Shown: positions 1 to 10,910 of the stretch, piece after piece
Numbering within the stretch: the stretch's first letter is position 1
Layout of the letters: the number at the start of each line of letters is the position of its first letter
NCBI GenBank assembly: GCA_030063045.1
Contig: JAQSEB010000196.1
Location: forward strand, 248,001-312,000
From: Pratylenchus scribneri
Lineage: Eukaryota; Nematoda; Chromadorea; Rhabditida; Pratylenchidae
Direction of reading: 5' to 3'
DNA length: 64,000 bases
Translations under genes and position numbers: made by a program
The notes under the pieces: generated by a model
What the model was told of the DNA's origin: nothing
The model's database searches: none
What the model saw: the letters and a program-made list of their open reading frames with translations, nothing else

Positions 1-1
1 A

Positions 2-736
2 CCAAATTTATTGGTTGTTTCAGCGATTGATGTGGTCGAAGGGTCGGCGATGGCTTCACTGACCCTAATGCAACATTTTTTACGGAGTCGGCCCCAATCA
101 TTTACATCAGTGGAAAAAGCGATTGAATGGTGTGTGAAGACAAAAGTGACTTCGAATTTGCGTTCAGCAAGAAGTAAAATTTTAAAAAATTAAATTAATT
201 TTAAACAATATTTATAGTTTCAATGCCATCAAGGTTGATTCCCTGTGAGGATGGTTCCAATGGCCAGCAGGTTTAAAGAAATATTTAAATTTGCAAAAAC
301 ATTTTTTAAGAAAATTTACCGATGGAGGACAAATTTATTTTGGTAATATTTTCGATTGATTTTTGCCGATTGTTTTGGTCAATTAGTACAGAATCTTTTT
401 GGCATGGATGGTTCCAAGGGCTCTCAAAATTATTTTTACAATGTGAACCGGTCAAAGTGCTGATATTAGCAAATGTGGATAGGTTGGACCGGGAATTGTT
501 GGTGAGTGAATTAAATTATTAAAAATTTAAATTAAATTAATAATAGACTGGTCAAATGAAAGGCCAATTCCAATGCGAAGTATTGCACAAAGTCGGCCAT
601 GCGGTTTGCTTTTGAATTATTTTTACTAAAATAAATTTCATTTTTTCAGGTCCATGAAGATAATCCGGAAACAGTTGCCAAAATTTTTATTCAAATTTTC
701 AATCGATATAAAATAATATTCAATAAAAGTTTGTAA
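2..736 (+). CDS. PPME1: Protein phosphatase methylesterase 1 (PPME1), C-terminal part
   Basis: This is the 3' end of a serine hydrolase that removes the C-terminal methyl ester from the PP2A catalytic subunit. The first exon reads IDVVEGSAM followed by LMQHFLRSRPQSF and AIEWCVKT, a close match to animal PPME1; it should hold the catalytic Asp. Later exons give TESFWHGWFQGLSKLFL, LILANVDRLDREL and GHA/VHEDNPE, the last with the catalytic His, split by an intron at 604-649. Other introns are seen near 175-222 and at 343-386. The nucleophile serine and N-terminus lie upstream of the window. The acidic loop found in vertebrates appears strongly shortened. The gene converges on syntaxin, whose most distal exon ends 85 bp away. 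Confidence 0.93.
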
Positions 737-821
737 AATAAATCCCTGGATTTTATTATTCATCTCAAAATGCAATTATTCAATTTAAATTCACAATAAA
801 GAGAATCTCTTTCCAATTCAT

Positions 822-920
822 TTATTTTGTACTGCTGCTCCCAATTCCCAGTTTTGCTATCAAATAAACAATAATGAGGGCAATGATGACAGTGCCAATG
901 AGAAGAAGACATAATTTTTT
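822..920 (-). CDS. unc-64: unc-64 alternative last exon C (short anchor, polar end)
   Basis: An acceptor is followed by [20 protein letters not shown], then a short end [11 protein letters not shown] and TAA (33 codons). It is the exon furthest from the shared body and lies 85 bp from the stop codon of the convergent PPME1 gene. Confidence 0.83.
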   Translation of the reverse strand, partial: KKLCLLLIGTVIIALIIVYLIAKLGIGSSSTK

Positions 921-3154
921 CTGAATTATTTCATTCATTTTGGAACAAATTTAATTGAAAATAAAAATAAAAAAATCATTGCAAAATAAGCTTTATAAAA
1001 AAAGGCGTTATTGAGTGCAAAAAGGGGGGAATATAATTTAATTAATATTCTGTTTTTTAAAAGTGAGTGTGTGGGGAATGAAATGGAGGTGAAGGTGGGA
1101 GGAAGAAAATGAGGCAGTCAATTTTTATATTCATCAAAATTCATAATAATTTGGTGTGTGGAATGGTGCCTATATTTCTATAAATTTAAATGTGTCCTAA
1201 ATAATTATTGCATGAAATATCCTCTGCCGGCGGAAAGTGTGCTCTTTTGGGGCTAAATTGTTGTTTTGGTGCATTTTTGGCTCATCCAATCCAATTTCTG
1301 CACTGTTTTGGACAATCAAAATGGATTTGGAACAAATGAAAGGATGAAGAGGCAGGCGACCGCAAGCAAAATCAGAATGCAAATGAGGACGATTATCTTT
1401 TTCTGAAATGATTTTCGGGATAAGGTATATCCGTAAATTATCCCCCAAATACCAAATAAATCACCAAACACAATTTTTACAAAATGAATTTTTATTTAAC
1501 ATTTCTAAACTAAATTTAATTAAATAAATATGAAAAAATATTGTTTACAAATCACAAAAAAGGCACAATTACAATATAAATAATTTAATTAAATACAAAG
1601 AATTATGGGGTGGAGAAATAAATACAATGAAATGATTTTCAAAAATATTTGACTCGATAGTAAAGGCTGGGAATGTTTGGAATGATTAATGTTTTTTGTA
1701 AAATTTGGAAATAAAAAAACACATCACAGGATAAATATTTGGAAAGGCCGAAAACAAAAAAAAAAGTGAACAAAAAATTGGTTAAAGCTTTTTTCCATCA
1801 TTCGATGTCATTTTTTGGTGTTTTATTTGTCTTGTTCCCGCTCAAATTGTCATTTTTGGTTGGATCAATGTTGGGTATATCCTCCTTGATTGCATCATTC
1901 GATCCATTGACCACATATTTGTGTGGCGCTGCCGAAGTTGCAATGATGATGTACAAAATGACACCACCAATTAACAAGGCTAACAAAACAATGGCCACAA
2001 TCAGACAAAAAATCTTTTTCTAGAAAACAAAAAATTAAGCTTCGAAAGCATTTGTCAATTATTTTTTGGAAGCAAAACACAAAACAAAACACAGCAAATT
2101 AATAAGTAAAACATACCCTCCTGGCCTTGCTCTGATATTGGACTGCCTTTTTGGTGTCGGCCACCGCTCTGTCGACGAATTCTTTGGCATGTTCCACATT
2201 GTATTCTATCCGGTCGACCATTTCACCCTAATAATTCATTATTGACTATTAATTGTAATTTAAAATATGGATTTAACCTGTGATTCCACCAACATTGCCA
2301 TGTCCATGAACATGTCATGCAATTCTCGAATGCTACTCTCCAACCTCATAATGTCATTATGCCTGGCCTCAATGTCGGCCAATGTTTGTTTTGCCTGCTG
2401 TGTGTCCGTGATTATGCCCTGAGTGAATACGCCCGGATTGCCCGACTCGATCATTTCCTCCAAATCCTCGTCCCCGACTTTTTTACCCGCTTCAAATTAA
2501 ATTAATTAATTTTTCTTGTAATTTTTGGAACAAACCAATGTCCAATTGCCGCTGAATTCGGCCTTTACACCTTTCCCTGTAGTCGGTCTGCGTTTTGTTA
2601 TAGTCGGTCATCACTTCAACAAATTTCCTCGACAATGTGGCGTGTTGGGTTTTTCGAATCCGTAAATCGGCGCTGGCCATCCCTCCGCCCTCATCATGTT
2701 CTATACTGTTTTCAATTACTAAAAATTGTTCAATTAATTAGTAAAAAATGGACATTTTTGAACTAACATTTGAGTTTGCCGCGCACTTTATTCGCCGTCT
2801 TTTTTATTTCGGCCATCAATTCGTCCAATTCTTCCTTTGTTTCTATAAATAAACAATGCAATTCATTTTGATTTTATTTTTAATAATTTAAATTTACTTG
2901 GATCATTCACTGGATTTGAGAGAATTGCGGAATGTTTCTTCTTCACTTCATCAACATTCGACGCGATCAAATCGATACTGCCCCGGATTTCTTCAACTTG
3001 CTCAAAAAATTCCTCCATAAATTGGCTTTGACTGGCCTCCATTGCGGCAACATCTTCGTGTTCATCCTCGGATTGGGCCTAATTTTCAATTAATTATTTA
3101 AAAATGATCAAAAATAGGTAATACCGCCTTCAGCGCTCCCAAACGATCTTTCAT
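822..3154 (-). CDS. unc-64: Syntaxin-1 / UNC-64 with three alternative C-terminal anchor exons
   Basis: Plasma-membrane Qa-SNARE for synaptic vesicle fusion. Six shared exons (3125-3154, 2898-3078, 2768-2842, 2536-2718, 2278-2489, 2117-2227) sum to 264 codons in one frame and are nearly identical to syntaxin-1: [10 protein letters not shown] start, [14 protein letters not shown] in the Habc domain, [12 protein letters not shown], the linker with [15 protein letters not shown], and the SNARE helix with the zero-layer Gln in ESQGEM, ending [11 protein letters not shown]. Each of three candidate last exons then begins with an acceptor and Lys-Lys in the same phase and encodes a membrane helix. 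Predicted products are about 337, 292 and 296 residues. C. elegans unc-64 is known to make isoforms with different hydrophobic tails, which supports real alternative splicing. An acceptor (AACAG) directly precedes the ATG. Confidence 0.95.
1316..1402 (-). CDS. unc-64: unc-64 alternative last exon B (short anchor)
   Basis: A TTTCAG acceptor is followed by [18 protein letters not shown] and [10 protein letters not shown] then TGA: a classical short tail anchor with almost no luminal residues, in the same phase as the other two exons. Confidence 0.85.
   Translation of the reverse strand, partial: KKIIVLICILILLAVACLFILSFVPNPF
1798..2019 (-). CDS. unc-64: unc-64 alternative last exon A (anchor plus long tail)
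   Basis: This is the exon nearest to the shared part. It opens [19 protein letters not shown] and runs through a hydrophobic helix, then adds a polar tail of roughly 45 residues before the stop. The tail carries the N-glycosylation patterns N-G-S, N-L-S and two N-K-T. Such a long extracytoplasmic tail is unusual for a tail-anchored SNARE. The frame is open from acceptor to stop (74 codons including the stop). Confidence 0.85.
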   Translation of the reverse strand, partial: KKIFCLIVAIVLLALLIGGVILYIIIATSAAPHKYVVNGSNDAIKEDIPNIDPTKNDNLSGNKTNKTPKNDIE

Positions 3155-4979
3155 CTGTTAGTCAATATTGGGTTGAATTGGAAAGAAGCTCGTTGGTAAT
3201 TTAATTATTCAACAAAAAACATTTTTGTAAAATTAATATGATTCACCTCTAAATTGAATAGAATTAACTGTTTTTCTTTGGATAAAATATATTGAAATAT
3301 TAGCTAATGCATTTTAAGTTGATAATTTCCTTCAAAGAGTTCAGAATTTTCAGCAGCTGATCGTTTGGCCCTCAACAAAATGTTTGATCTCCTTTCCTTT
3401 TTCCCAATACTCATATCTCAAATCCACGCCAGCATTAGCCGGCGAAGGAAAGAGGTGTGGGAAATATTGTTCGGCCATATACAATTAGCGAGCGAGCGAG
3501 GGAAAAACGTGGATTCCCATTCCCATCAGCCTCCCTCCCCCTCAAATATCCCACAACAGAAAGGACTAGGCCAAAAGATGCCCAGCTGCCTACAAACGAA
3601 ATAAGCCTTGCTTCCTCCCATCTAATGTTCCTCTGATTAATCATTAATGCATGAATGAATAATGCTTTGTCAAATTGATTTTTAAAAAATTTAGACAAAA
3701 ATTTCAAAAATTTTTGATAAATTTCAAAAATTTGAGATGAATTTTCTATAAAAAAATATGGCAAGGGAAATAAATGTTGCTTTCTTAGAATGAAGATTAC
3801 GGTTTTTTAAAGTTGCAAATGTTAAATAATTTGTTGGGATAATTAGCATGTAAAAGGATCTTCTTGGAGGAGGATTTTAGGTTGGAATAAGAGAGGAGCC
3901 TCGACCCAACTCCTTTTGGATGCCGCAGCACCGGTGGGCAGAAGCATTGGCTGTGGTGGCCCACTTCTTCTTGTCCTTAATCTCGTCCAACAACACAGCC
4001 ATTGGCCATTCAGCGACTTTTTGATGCACTCGGCGGATGGCAAAATCGATAGAGATGGGGACATAAAAGGAAGGAAAGAGACTGGGGCAAAAGGGGCTGG
4101 AGCAGTCTGGCTGGATGGCCAAAAGCGCCCGAGGCCAACTCTTGCTAAAAAGCAGCCGAGCACAGCAGCAGTCTCAGTCGGTCGGTGGGGCTTGCGCTCT
4201 ATTCTCTGCTTTAAAGGGTTGGGGAAAAGCAGCAAATGTCAGGGCCCCGCTTCACTGGGCAAAATGCTATTGCGGGCTGTTTCTATATGTATATGTTTTG
4301 AAGTGAAATAGGGCCTCAGAGCCTAGGTAGCGCCCGGGACCGGGATCCCCCAAAGGCAGAAGCAGCAGAGGCCACCGCTTTTGAACTTGGAATTTGTTCC
4401 TCCTCTCTTTTGCCCCTTTTCATGCCGTCCCCCGTTGCTTTTGCTGGGCCACAGGCCACCGTTGAAAGGGCCATTGGGAGGAGGAGGAAATAAATTGGAA
4501 GAAGGGAAGGGGGGGGGGGGGGAACAATGGCCAAAATTGGAAGTGGATGGGAGTGAAGGTAGGCTAGGCAGACAATATGGGCCATAATAATTTTGAATGA
4601 ATAGAATAATGAAAATTGGGTGAATTTGAAGAAGAGAATGCCGGGCCAAACCCAAATTGAATTGGTGTGATAGGAAAATATCCGTTTATATTAAAATATG
4701 GAAGCATTCATCAAATATGGAATGGAAAATGGATGGTGGTCGTCGTAATCTTTTCGCCGTCACATTTTCCCGTTCCGCCAATTTCTCGTCTTCATCCATC
4801 TTGACGCCTCTCTGTCTCCTTCCTCCCCCTTCCGGTTTTCCCTGGGGAAAAAGCCGGATCAACTGAAATTGGTTAATCGGCTGCCAAAATCTTTCCAATT
4901 TCCATTTCCTTCATCTTCCATGGTTGACCCCTAATCTCACTTTTCGTTGATTTCACCTTCACAAATATTAGTCCCCAAA
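3155..4979. other. Intergenic stretch between syntaxin and the metalloproteinase
   Basis: About 1.8 kb separating divergent genes, presumably holding both promoters. 3170-3360 is AT-rich; 3380-4660 is GC-richer with a run of 12 G at about 4510-4521. Open frames on both strands here (for example 3877-4122 on the minus strand, which reads RRVHQKVAEWPMAVLLDEIK) overlap each other and match nothing I recognise. A 5' untranslated exon of either neighbour could lie here. Confidence 0.4.
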
Positions 4980-5919
4980 ATGCCACTTTTTCTAATTAGC
5001 CATCGCCTTTTATTGCTTTTACCTCTCATTTCTCTCATCCATTCATTACCCACAAAATACCAGAGGAATCAACATAAAATTGTGAAAAGATTTGGTTCGC
5101 ATTCAAAACTTTTCTTCGGCATTTTTTCCTTTCCAGTACTTCACAATCAACGTTGGCAACGATGCCGCCTAACTTGGGCCTTTCGTGACCCTTTTGGACT
5201 ATTTCCCACGGATGAGCGGTTCGGCCAGGCAAAGTTCTAGCAAATTTTCGGGAACCACGTTCACAAAAACCAATTCCCCCGTTTGGCCCATTTAGGCGTG
5301 TCATTGCGGATGCAATGCACCATTGGGAAAGGGCGGGCAGAAATTTGTTACGTTTGACGGATTTATCGCCGGCCACTCGTTCCTCCCTGCTAAATTCACG
5401 CCGAGTAGCCGACATTGACATTTTCTTTGCCGGATTTGCTCACGGGGATGCGGAAGCATTCGATGGGAGGGGCGGCTTGGTTGCCCATTCTGCCTATCCT
5501 CCACTTGGAATTGTCCATTTTGATGCCAGCGAACTTTGGGTTTTGCATGGAAAGAGGAAGGAGGAGGACAAAGTGGCCGACGATCAACAACAGCAGCCAT
5601 TTTTGGACCTACGTATAAATAATTAATGTGCCAATTTTGTTCCACTGCCCTCCTCCCTTTTCCAAGGATATGTTGCCCTCCACGAAATTGGCCATGCTTT
5701 GGGCCTAAGGCATTCAACTTTCCGGAATTCCGTCATGAATCGATATTACAAGTGAGGAGTAAAAGTGTGAATTACATCATAACAATTCATTTTCAAAGAG
5801 AACAATTGTCGGAGAATTTGGCACAAAACAGTAGTGGGGAAAAGGTGGCAATCAAACTCAGCAAAGATGACCATGCGGCCATACAGGAATTATTCGGTGA
5901 AAAATGCCGATTGCATTAA
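4980..5919 (+). CDS. Secreted matrix metalloproteinase, minimal form
   Basis: Zinc endopeptidase of the matrixin family, expected outside the cell. Five exons (4980-5094, 5137-5218, 5296-5612, 5667-5751, 5799-5919) sum to 240 codons in frame. The protein has a signal peptide (MPLFLISHRLLLLLPLISL), a short basic stretch ending KIVKR, then the catalytic domain: RWQRCRLTWAF, HGDAEAFDGRGGLVAHS, the zinc site HEIGHALGLRH, and a Met-turn SVMNR, closing with a DDHAAIQELFG helix. No PRCG(V/N)PD cysteine switch and no hemopexin domain are encoded. Two lone cysteines (QRCR and EKCR) flank the domain and might pair. The ATG lies shortly after an ATTAG acceptor. A longer prodomain from an unseen upstream exon cannot be excluded. 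Confidence 0.88.
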
Positions 5920-6081
5920 ATGTTATTATAAAATTATTGTTAAAAAATATTTATTATTATTTCATTGTATCAAATTGGAGGAAAGTGGGTGGAAAAGATG
6001 AGCGGAGTAAGGACATTTTCCAATATTTTTATGGCATATTTGAGCATTTTGACTAATAAAATACAAAGTATTTATTTATTT

Positions 6082-6742
6082 TCAACGAGACCGAATCTTC
6101 TTTGCCTCAAACACGGAAATTCCGAAGCAAATTGCAGCCAATGCCTGGGCAATGAAGACCACCAGAATCCGATTTCGCCATCCAGGCCTTTAAGGCAAAA
6201 TCAATTTATTTGAAAGGGAATTTAGAAAGGGAAAATGACAATCATTTTATTCCTCTACCGTTTTTCCTTACTTTCCAATATTCTGAGGTGGCTGATATCG
6301 ATGGTGGTCGAATTGACCTCCCATCATTTTGGCGTAATCAACGATGAGAAGAATGGCAAAACCCAAGGAGATAAACAATGCGACCACATTGAAGACAAAT
6401 TCCTGCAAATAAATAGAGTATTTATTTCATTTGGGCCGTGGGAATTGTACTGACAAGGCTGGAAAGGGGAATTTTGGCCCGATTGTTGGATTGGATGACA
6501 AAATAATGGATGAGGAGGGTGGCAAAGCATAAAATGCCCAAAATGATGGCACAAATAAACACCTTGTAAATTGGAATGAATAATTCACCAAAATGAATGA
6601 ATGTGGGGTGAACCAAAGTGTATGGCCACCATTGCATTCGGCCATCAATGAGGAATAGGACTGTGATTATGCAGCACAAAATTTGGAACCATTTGAGGAT
6701 GGCAAATTTGGTGGTGAACAAATTGGTGATGAGGGCAGCCAT
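6082..6742 (-). CDS. MARVEL-like four-transmembrane protein
   Basis: Three exons (6455-6742, 6272-6402, 6082-6187) join in frame to 174 residues. The product has four hydrophobic helices: one near residues 15-33 (FQILCCIITVLFLIDG), one around 55-85, one in VALFISLGFAILLIVDYAK, and a last one in RILVVFIAQALAAICFG, with a short basic tail ending KIRSR. The layout with short loops, a WWPY loop after helix 1 and a polar region (GGQFDHHRYQPPQ) before helix 4 resembles small MARVEL/tetraspan vesicle proteins. I do not recognise a specific orthologue. It acts in a membrane; partner and role are unknown. Confidence 0.75.
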
Positions 6743-7094
6743 TTTTAGGAGATTTTGTTGGATTATTATTAGGAGAATTGGGTGAATTTGGTGATGGAAA
6801 AGTTTTTGTTTATTTAATTTGATACTCTGCTGCTTCTGCTGGCCAACATTGATCTCTGTCCTCTGTGGGTTTATAGGAGAGAATTTAATGGATGAATGAA
6901 TTTGGAATTTGGATGTAGAATAATATTTTTACTTAAAAATTCCTATTATTTTAAACATTTTAGAAATTCCAAACAAAAAATTGCTTTGGCGGTCGCTAAA
7001 TAAATAATTGTGAAAATGAATGAATGGGAATGGGAAACATTCACATTGGAAAATCAGCCAAACACCCTTCTAGATTCATTCAAAGAAGGCACAA
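6743..7094. other. Intergenic AT-rich spacer
   Basis: No gene recognised; presumed 5' region of the MARVEL-like gene. Confidence 0.4.
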
Positions 7095-7364
7095 ATGTTC
7101 AATGAATCCGTTCCATCCCCCTTCGACACGCCAATGGCCCAATTGGCCCTACGGCGTTCCTCGCCCACTCCCTCAAATCAACTTCTCCCCTCCCATCATC
7201 AATCGAAGGAACTCATCCGTCTTCTTCTTCGGGGTTTGGGTAAGGATGAATGGTGGGTTGGGGGTTTAGAACAAATGCGATGGACGGCTCCACGTTTTTT
7301 TTTGGATTGGGAATTGCCAATTAAAAATGAAGCCGAATTAACCCAAAAATGGTGGAATGAATAA
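7095..7364 (+). CDS. Hypothetical protein, about 89 residues
   Basis: A single open frame from ATG to TAA with a protein-like second half (GLGKDEWWVGGLEQMRW followed by PRFFLDWELPI). It sits in the gap between two minus-strand genes and ends about 250 bp from the UBC-7 stop on the opposite strand. No domain, signal peptide or membrane helix is seen and I do not recognise it. It could be the last exon of a longer gene whose first exons I cannot identify, or chance. Confidence 0.3.
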   Translation: MFNESVPSPFDTPMAQLALRRSSPTPSNQLLPSHHQSKELIRLLLRGLGKDEWWVGGLEQMRWTAPRFFLDWELPIKNEAELTQKWWNE

Positions 7365-7616
7365 TTTTGAATTAAAAAGGCCAATTATTTCTGAATCTAT
7401 AATTATGATGCTTAGATGATTACTCCAAAGGCAAGATTAAATGAATAAAAAATGTATTTGAATCAAAATAATTTTTATCATAAAACAACAAAATTGGACA
7501 AATTAAAATGGTCGATGGTCAAAATTGAGTTTGTTATAGATGGACGAAAGTAGGGCATGAAAAACAAATTGACACGCATCAACCAAAACCATGGGTTGCC
7601 CAGAAAACATTGTACA

Positions 7617-9570
7617 TTAGAATTGTTCTTCCGTTTCCCGCACACATCTTGCCACCTGGAACAAATAATATTAAAATAATATTAAAAAATACATTTCAAT
7701 TACCTGCCGCCTGTATTCCGTTGGGTTTTCCCGAAAAAGCTTCTAAAAAATGTTATATTATTTTTATTCTGCTCGCATTTGAAGTGATTTCAAAAATTAA
7801 GTCTAAATAAATAAATAAATAACATTCAAAAGATACAATTACAATCGCAAATCAGAATTACAATTACAATTGCAAATCAGAATTACAATTACAATTACAA
7901 TCGCAAATCAGAATTTACAATTACAATCGCAAATCAGAATTTTACAATTACAATCGCAAATCAGAATTACAATTACAAATCAGAATTACAATTGCAAATC
8001 AGAATTACAATTACAATCGCAAATCAGAATTACAAATCAGAATTACAATCGCAAATCAGAATTACAATTACAAATCAGAATTTTACAATTACAATCACAA
8101 ATCAGAATTACAATTACAAATCAGAATTACAATTACAATCGCAAATCAGAATTACAATTACAATCGCAAATCAGAATTTTACAATTACAATCGCAAATCA
8201 GAATTACAATTACAAATCAGAATTACAATTACAATCGCAAATCAGAATTTACAATTACAATCGCAAATCAGAATTTTACAATTACAATCGCAAATCAGAA
8301 TTACAATTACAAATCAGAATTACAATTACAATCGCAAATCAGAATTACAATTACAAATCAGAATTTTACAATTACAATCACAAATCAGAATTACAATTAC
8401 AAATCAGAATTACAATTACAATCGCAAATCAGAATTACAATTACAATCGCAAATCAGAATTACAATTACAAATCAGAATTACAATCGCAAATCAGAATTA
8501 CAATTACAAATCAGAATTACAATTACAATCGCAAATCAGAATTACAATTACAATCGCAAATCAGAATTACAATTACAAATCAGAATTACAATCGCAAATC
8601 AAAATTACAATTACAATCGCAAATCAGAATTACAATTACAAATCAGAATTACAATCGCAAATCAAAATTACAATTACAATTCAGAATTTTACAATTACAA
8701 TCACAAATCAGAATTACAATTACAAATCAGAATAATTAAAAAGAAAATAAATATTTATTTTTGTTTAATAATTATTGTTTTTTTAATTTTATGTCCAACC
8801 ATATTTTATTTAATTTTAAATTCCTACCGCCGCATCCACATTTGCTGGACTGTCGAAATTTGGATCGGAAAGCATAGAAATGACTAAGAAAAAAAAATAA
8901 ATGAATAGCATAAAAAAGTCACAGACCAGAAATCAGAATTGTTTCGACTAAAAATGCATAATTTAATAAATAATTCAATAAAATATTTTAAATTACCTGT
9001 ATGGACGGGTAGCCAGCGTTCATTTGCCTTTTCATATCCGAATCGATCATCACCCGGTTCATGCTGCAAAAACCAAATAAGTAGTTTTTGTGTGTAATAA
9101 CGAACCAAAATTGAGATGCAAACATTCCCATCACGATCAACTAACAAATTTTCAAATTTGGATGAATTAATTTAAATTAAAATCGAATACTGTTCGGATG
9201 GACAATTCTGGACACAAAACGCATTGTTGGTGGCCTATGTGGATAATCCTTTGGGAAATTCAATTCTGCTTTGAAATTGCCTCCTTCACTGTAAATAAAA
9301 ATGATTAAACTTTTAAAATTCTTCCCCAAAATTTACTATGGCGAATTTGGAGGTCCCATGATGAATACTTGCCATTTGTATATCTAAAAATGTGTCTGAT
9401 GATTAATTTCCATTATTATTATTCACATTGCTTTCGTCCAATAATCCTGAAATATTTTCTTTTATTTAATTTAAAATTTGGATTAAACCTGCACTGAATC
9501 CATCCACTGGATTTCTGCTTAGTTCATGCAATTGTTTTTGGAGAAGCAGACGAGATTGTTCTGATGACAT
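7617..9570 (-). CDS. ubc-7: Ubiquitin-conjugating enzyme E2 of the UBE2G1/UBC-7 class
   Basis: E2 enzyme that accepts ubiquitin from E1 and passes it on in protein quality control. Ten exons (9489-9570, 9427-9446, 9337-9383, 9191-9288, 9106-9140, 8997-9063, 8927-8947, 8828-8883, 7704-7742, 7617-7655) sum to 168 codons, close to the 170 residues of human UBE2G1. Visible are [31 protein letters not shown], the HPN motif, the active-site Cys in [11 protein letters not shown], the class-specific acidic insert [31 protein letters not shown] and a C-terminal [15 protein letters not shown]. Exon 2 is only 20 nt. The eighth intron holds the 0.9-kb minisatellite, far larger than its neighbours. Confidence 0.95.
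7836..8735. repeat. AT-rich minisatellite in a ubc-7 intron
   Basis: A tandem array of variable units built from AATCAGAATTACAATTACAA with an optional TCGCA, giving 19- to 26-bp periods for about 0.9 kb. Because the unit lacks stop codons in some frames it creates long fake ORFs ([17 protein letters not shown]). It lies wholly inside the intron between the exons ending PANVDAA and starting KLFRENP. Related arrays occur at 23098-23757 and 48128-48950. Confidence 0.95.
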
Positions 9571-10113
9571 TGTTTAATTAGGCTAATTATCAATTAAATT
9601 TATTAAATGGTTATACGACGGAAAATGGTTTTGTTGTTAGGCAAAAAATTGAATAATCCAAAGCAATCTCTAAATTCAGAATACAATGGAGAATACTTAT
9701 TTGTAACGAAAAGATCCGGATGTATAAAAGTGAATAATAAATACCCCAATCCCAATTCCCAATGGAGGTGGAAGAATTTGAGCGATAATCAATTTTAGCC
9801 CCCAACAACTAACTAATATTAATATATCCCCCACTGCCTTCGTCTCAATAATCATTGAGCAGCAGCACGTGAGAAAGAATCATCTTTGCCGATTTTATTA
9901 TCGAATACGAAAAATAAATGCCCATTTCAGGGTCAAATTCATGGGTCATTTAATCTTGTGCTTGTGAGACTAATGAATATCGAAATAGTCCATCATTTTA
10001 ATAGAGATATAAATTAAAGAATAATTAAACATAATATATTTATAACAAAATTATTTATTGAAAATTTATTAATTAAATCAGAAACAAATTGAAAACATAA
10101 AAGATAACATCTA
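9571..10113. other. Intergenic spacer between ubc-7 and mrps-34
   Basis: About 540 bp, AT-rich; no gene recognised. It should contain the ubc-7 promoter or trans-splice region and the 3' UTR of mrps-34. Confidence 0.4.
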
Positions 10114-10910
10114 TTATTTGTTAGGCCCAAAGTGATTCTCATAATAAGCGGGATCAGTGGACCAGGCATCCAATCTGGTTGGAAGCATCCTCCCGTAAAT
10201 ATCAAATATGGCTTTTGGGTCCACTTCATCGTAAATAGTCGTCCATTGTGGGTTCGTTTTTCGATCGACTCTTTTAATGAACGGTTTCAAGCATTCGAAT
10301 TGATGGTCGATGCACAAATCCAATTCGGTTCGCTCTTTTTGCTTCGGTGTTGTGACTTTGTATTTTTCCATCCATTTTTGGGTCATATATTTCTATTAAA
10401 AAATTTAATTTAAAATTGATGATTAATTTTCATTTACTTACTTGCAAAGGTGGAATTGGCATTGTACTTGGATATTCGATCATTCGCATTTGCTTATTGT
10501 TCTCGAATAATTCCTTTTCTTCGTGTCTATGAATTAAAATCCAATCAGATCGATTCAAATTGTCACTGAATTCATAAATGCCCAAATTCCGGCCTCGAAA
10601 TGTCCATTCGCCCCAAACTCGACCCTTTTGAAGCCATCTATCCATTTGTGGTCTTGCCTTAAAAAATTAACCATTTTTTGTGGCAATTTTAATAAAAATT
10701 GATACCGCAATGATTTTGAGATAAGAATTCTCTTCGGGCCATTTAAGTTTCCATCCATTTTTCTTTAATACAAATTTAAATTTTAATATTTATTCAATAA
10801 TTTACCGTCACATATCTGCCAACTCCCATGCCCTTCAATTGACAGAGAATTTCCCATAAAAACTTTCCATTGCTGGTAAAATCATTGAAGCCAATAAACT
10901 TGAATGACAT
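10114..10910 (-). CDS. mrps-34: Mitochondrial small-subunit ribosomal protein mS34 (MRPS34)
   Basis: Structural protein of the mitoribosome. Four exons (10806-10910, 10706-10762, 10442-10657, 10114-10392) sum to 219 codons. The start MSFKFIGFNDF and GMGVGRYVT, then KNGWKLKWPEENSYLKI, the GRVWGEWTFRGR block, DWILIHRHEEKEL and PSTMPIPPLQ correspond to the conserved core of mS34. The C-terminal extension (about 90 residues, ending HFGPNK) matches the extended nematode type rather than the vertebrate end. A TTTTAG acceptor lies 13 nt upstream of the ATG. Confidence 0.85.

Noticed and set aside
3843..4311. Overlapping open frames of about 130 codons on both strands
   Set aside because: They shadow each other in a GC-rich stretch, lack domains and splice partners; only a weak case for RRVHQKVAEWPM on the minus strand.
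7520..7612. Short minus-strand frame starting MFSGQPMVLVDACQ just after the UBC-7 stop
   Set aside because: Most likely 3' UTR of ubc-7; too short and without independent support.
7836..8735. Possible CRISPR-like array
   Set aside because: The units are contiguous, variable in length and without unique spacers; the setting is a eukaryotic intron.
7870..8739. Open frame of 289 codons rich in N, Q, Y and I
   Set aside because: It is translation of the minisatellite in a ubc-7 intron; the other frames are equally open and repetitive.
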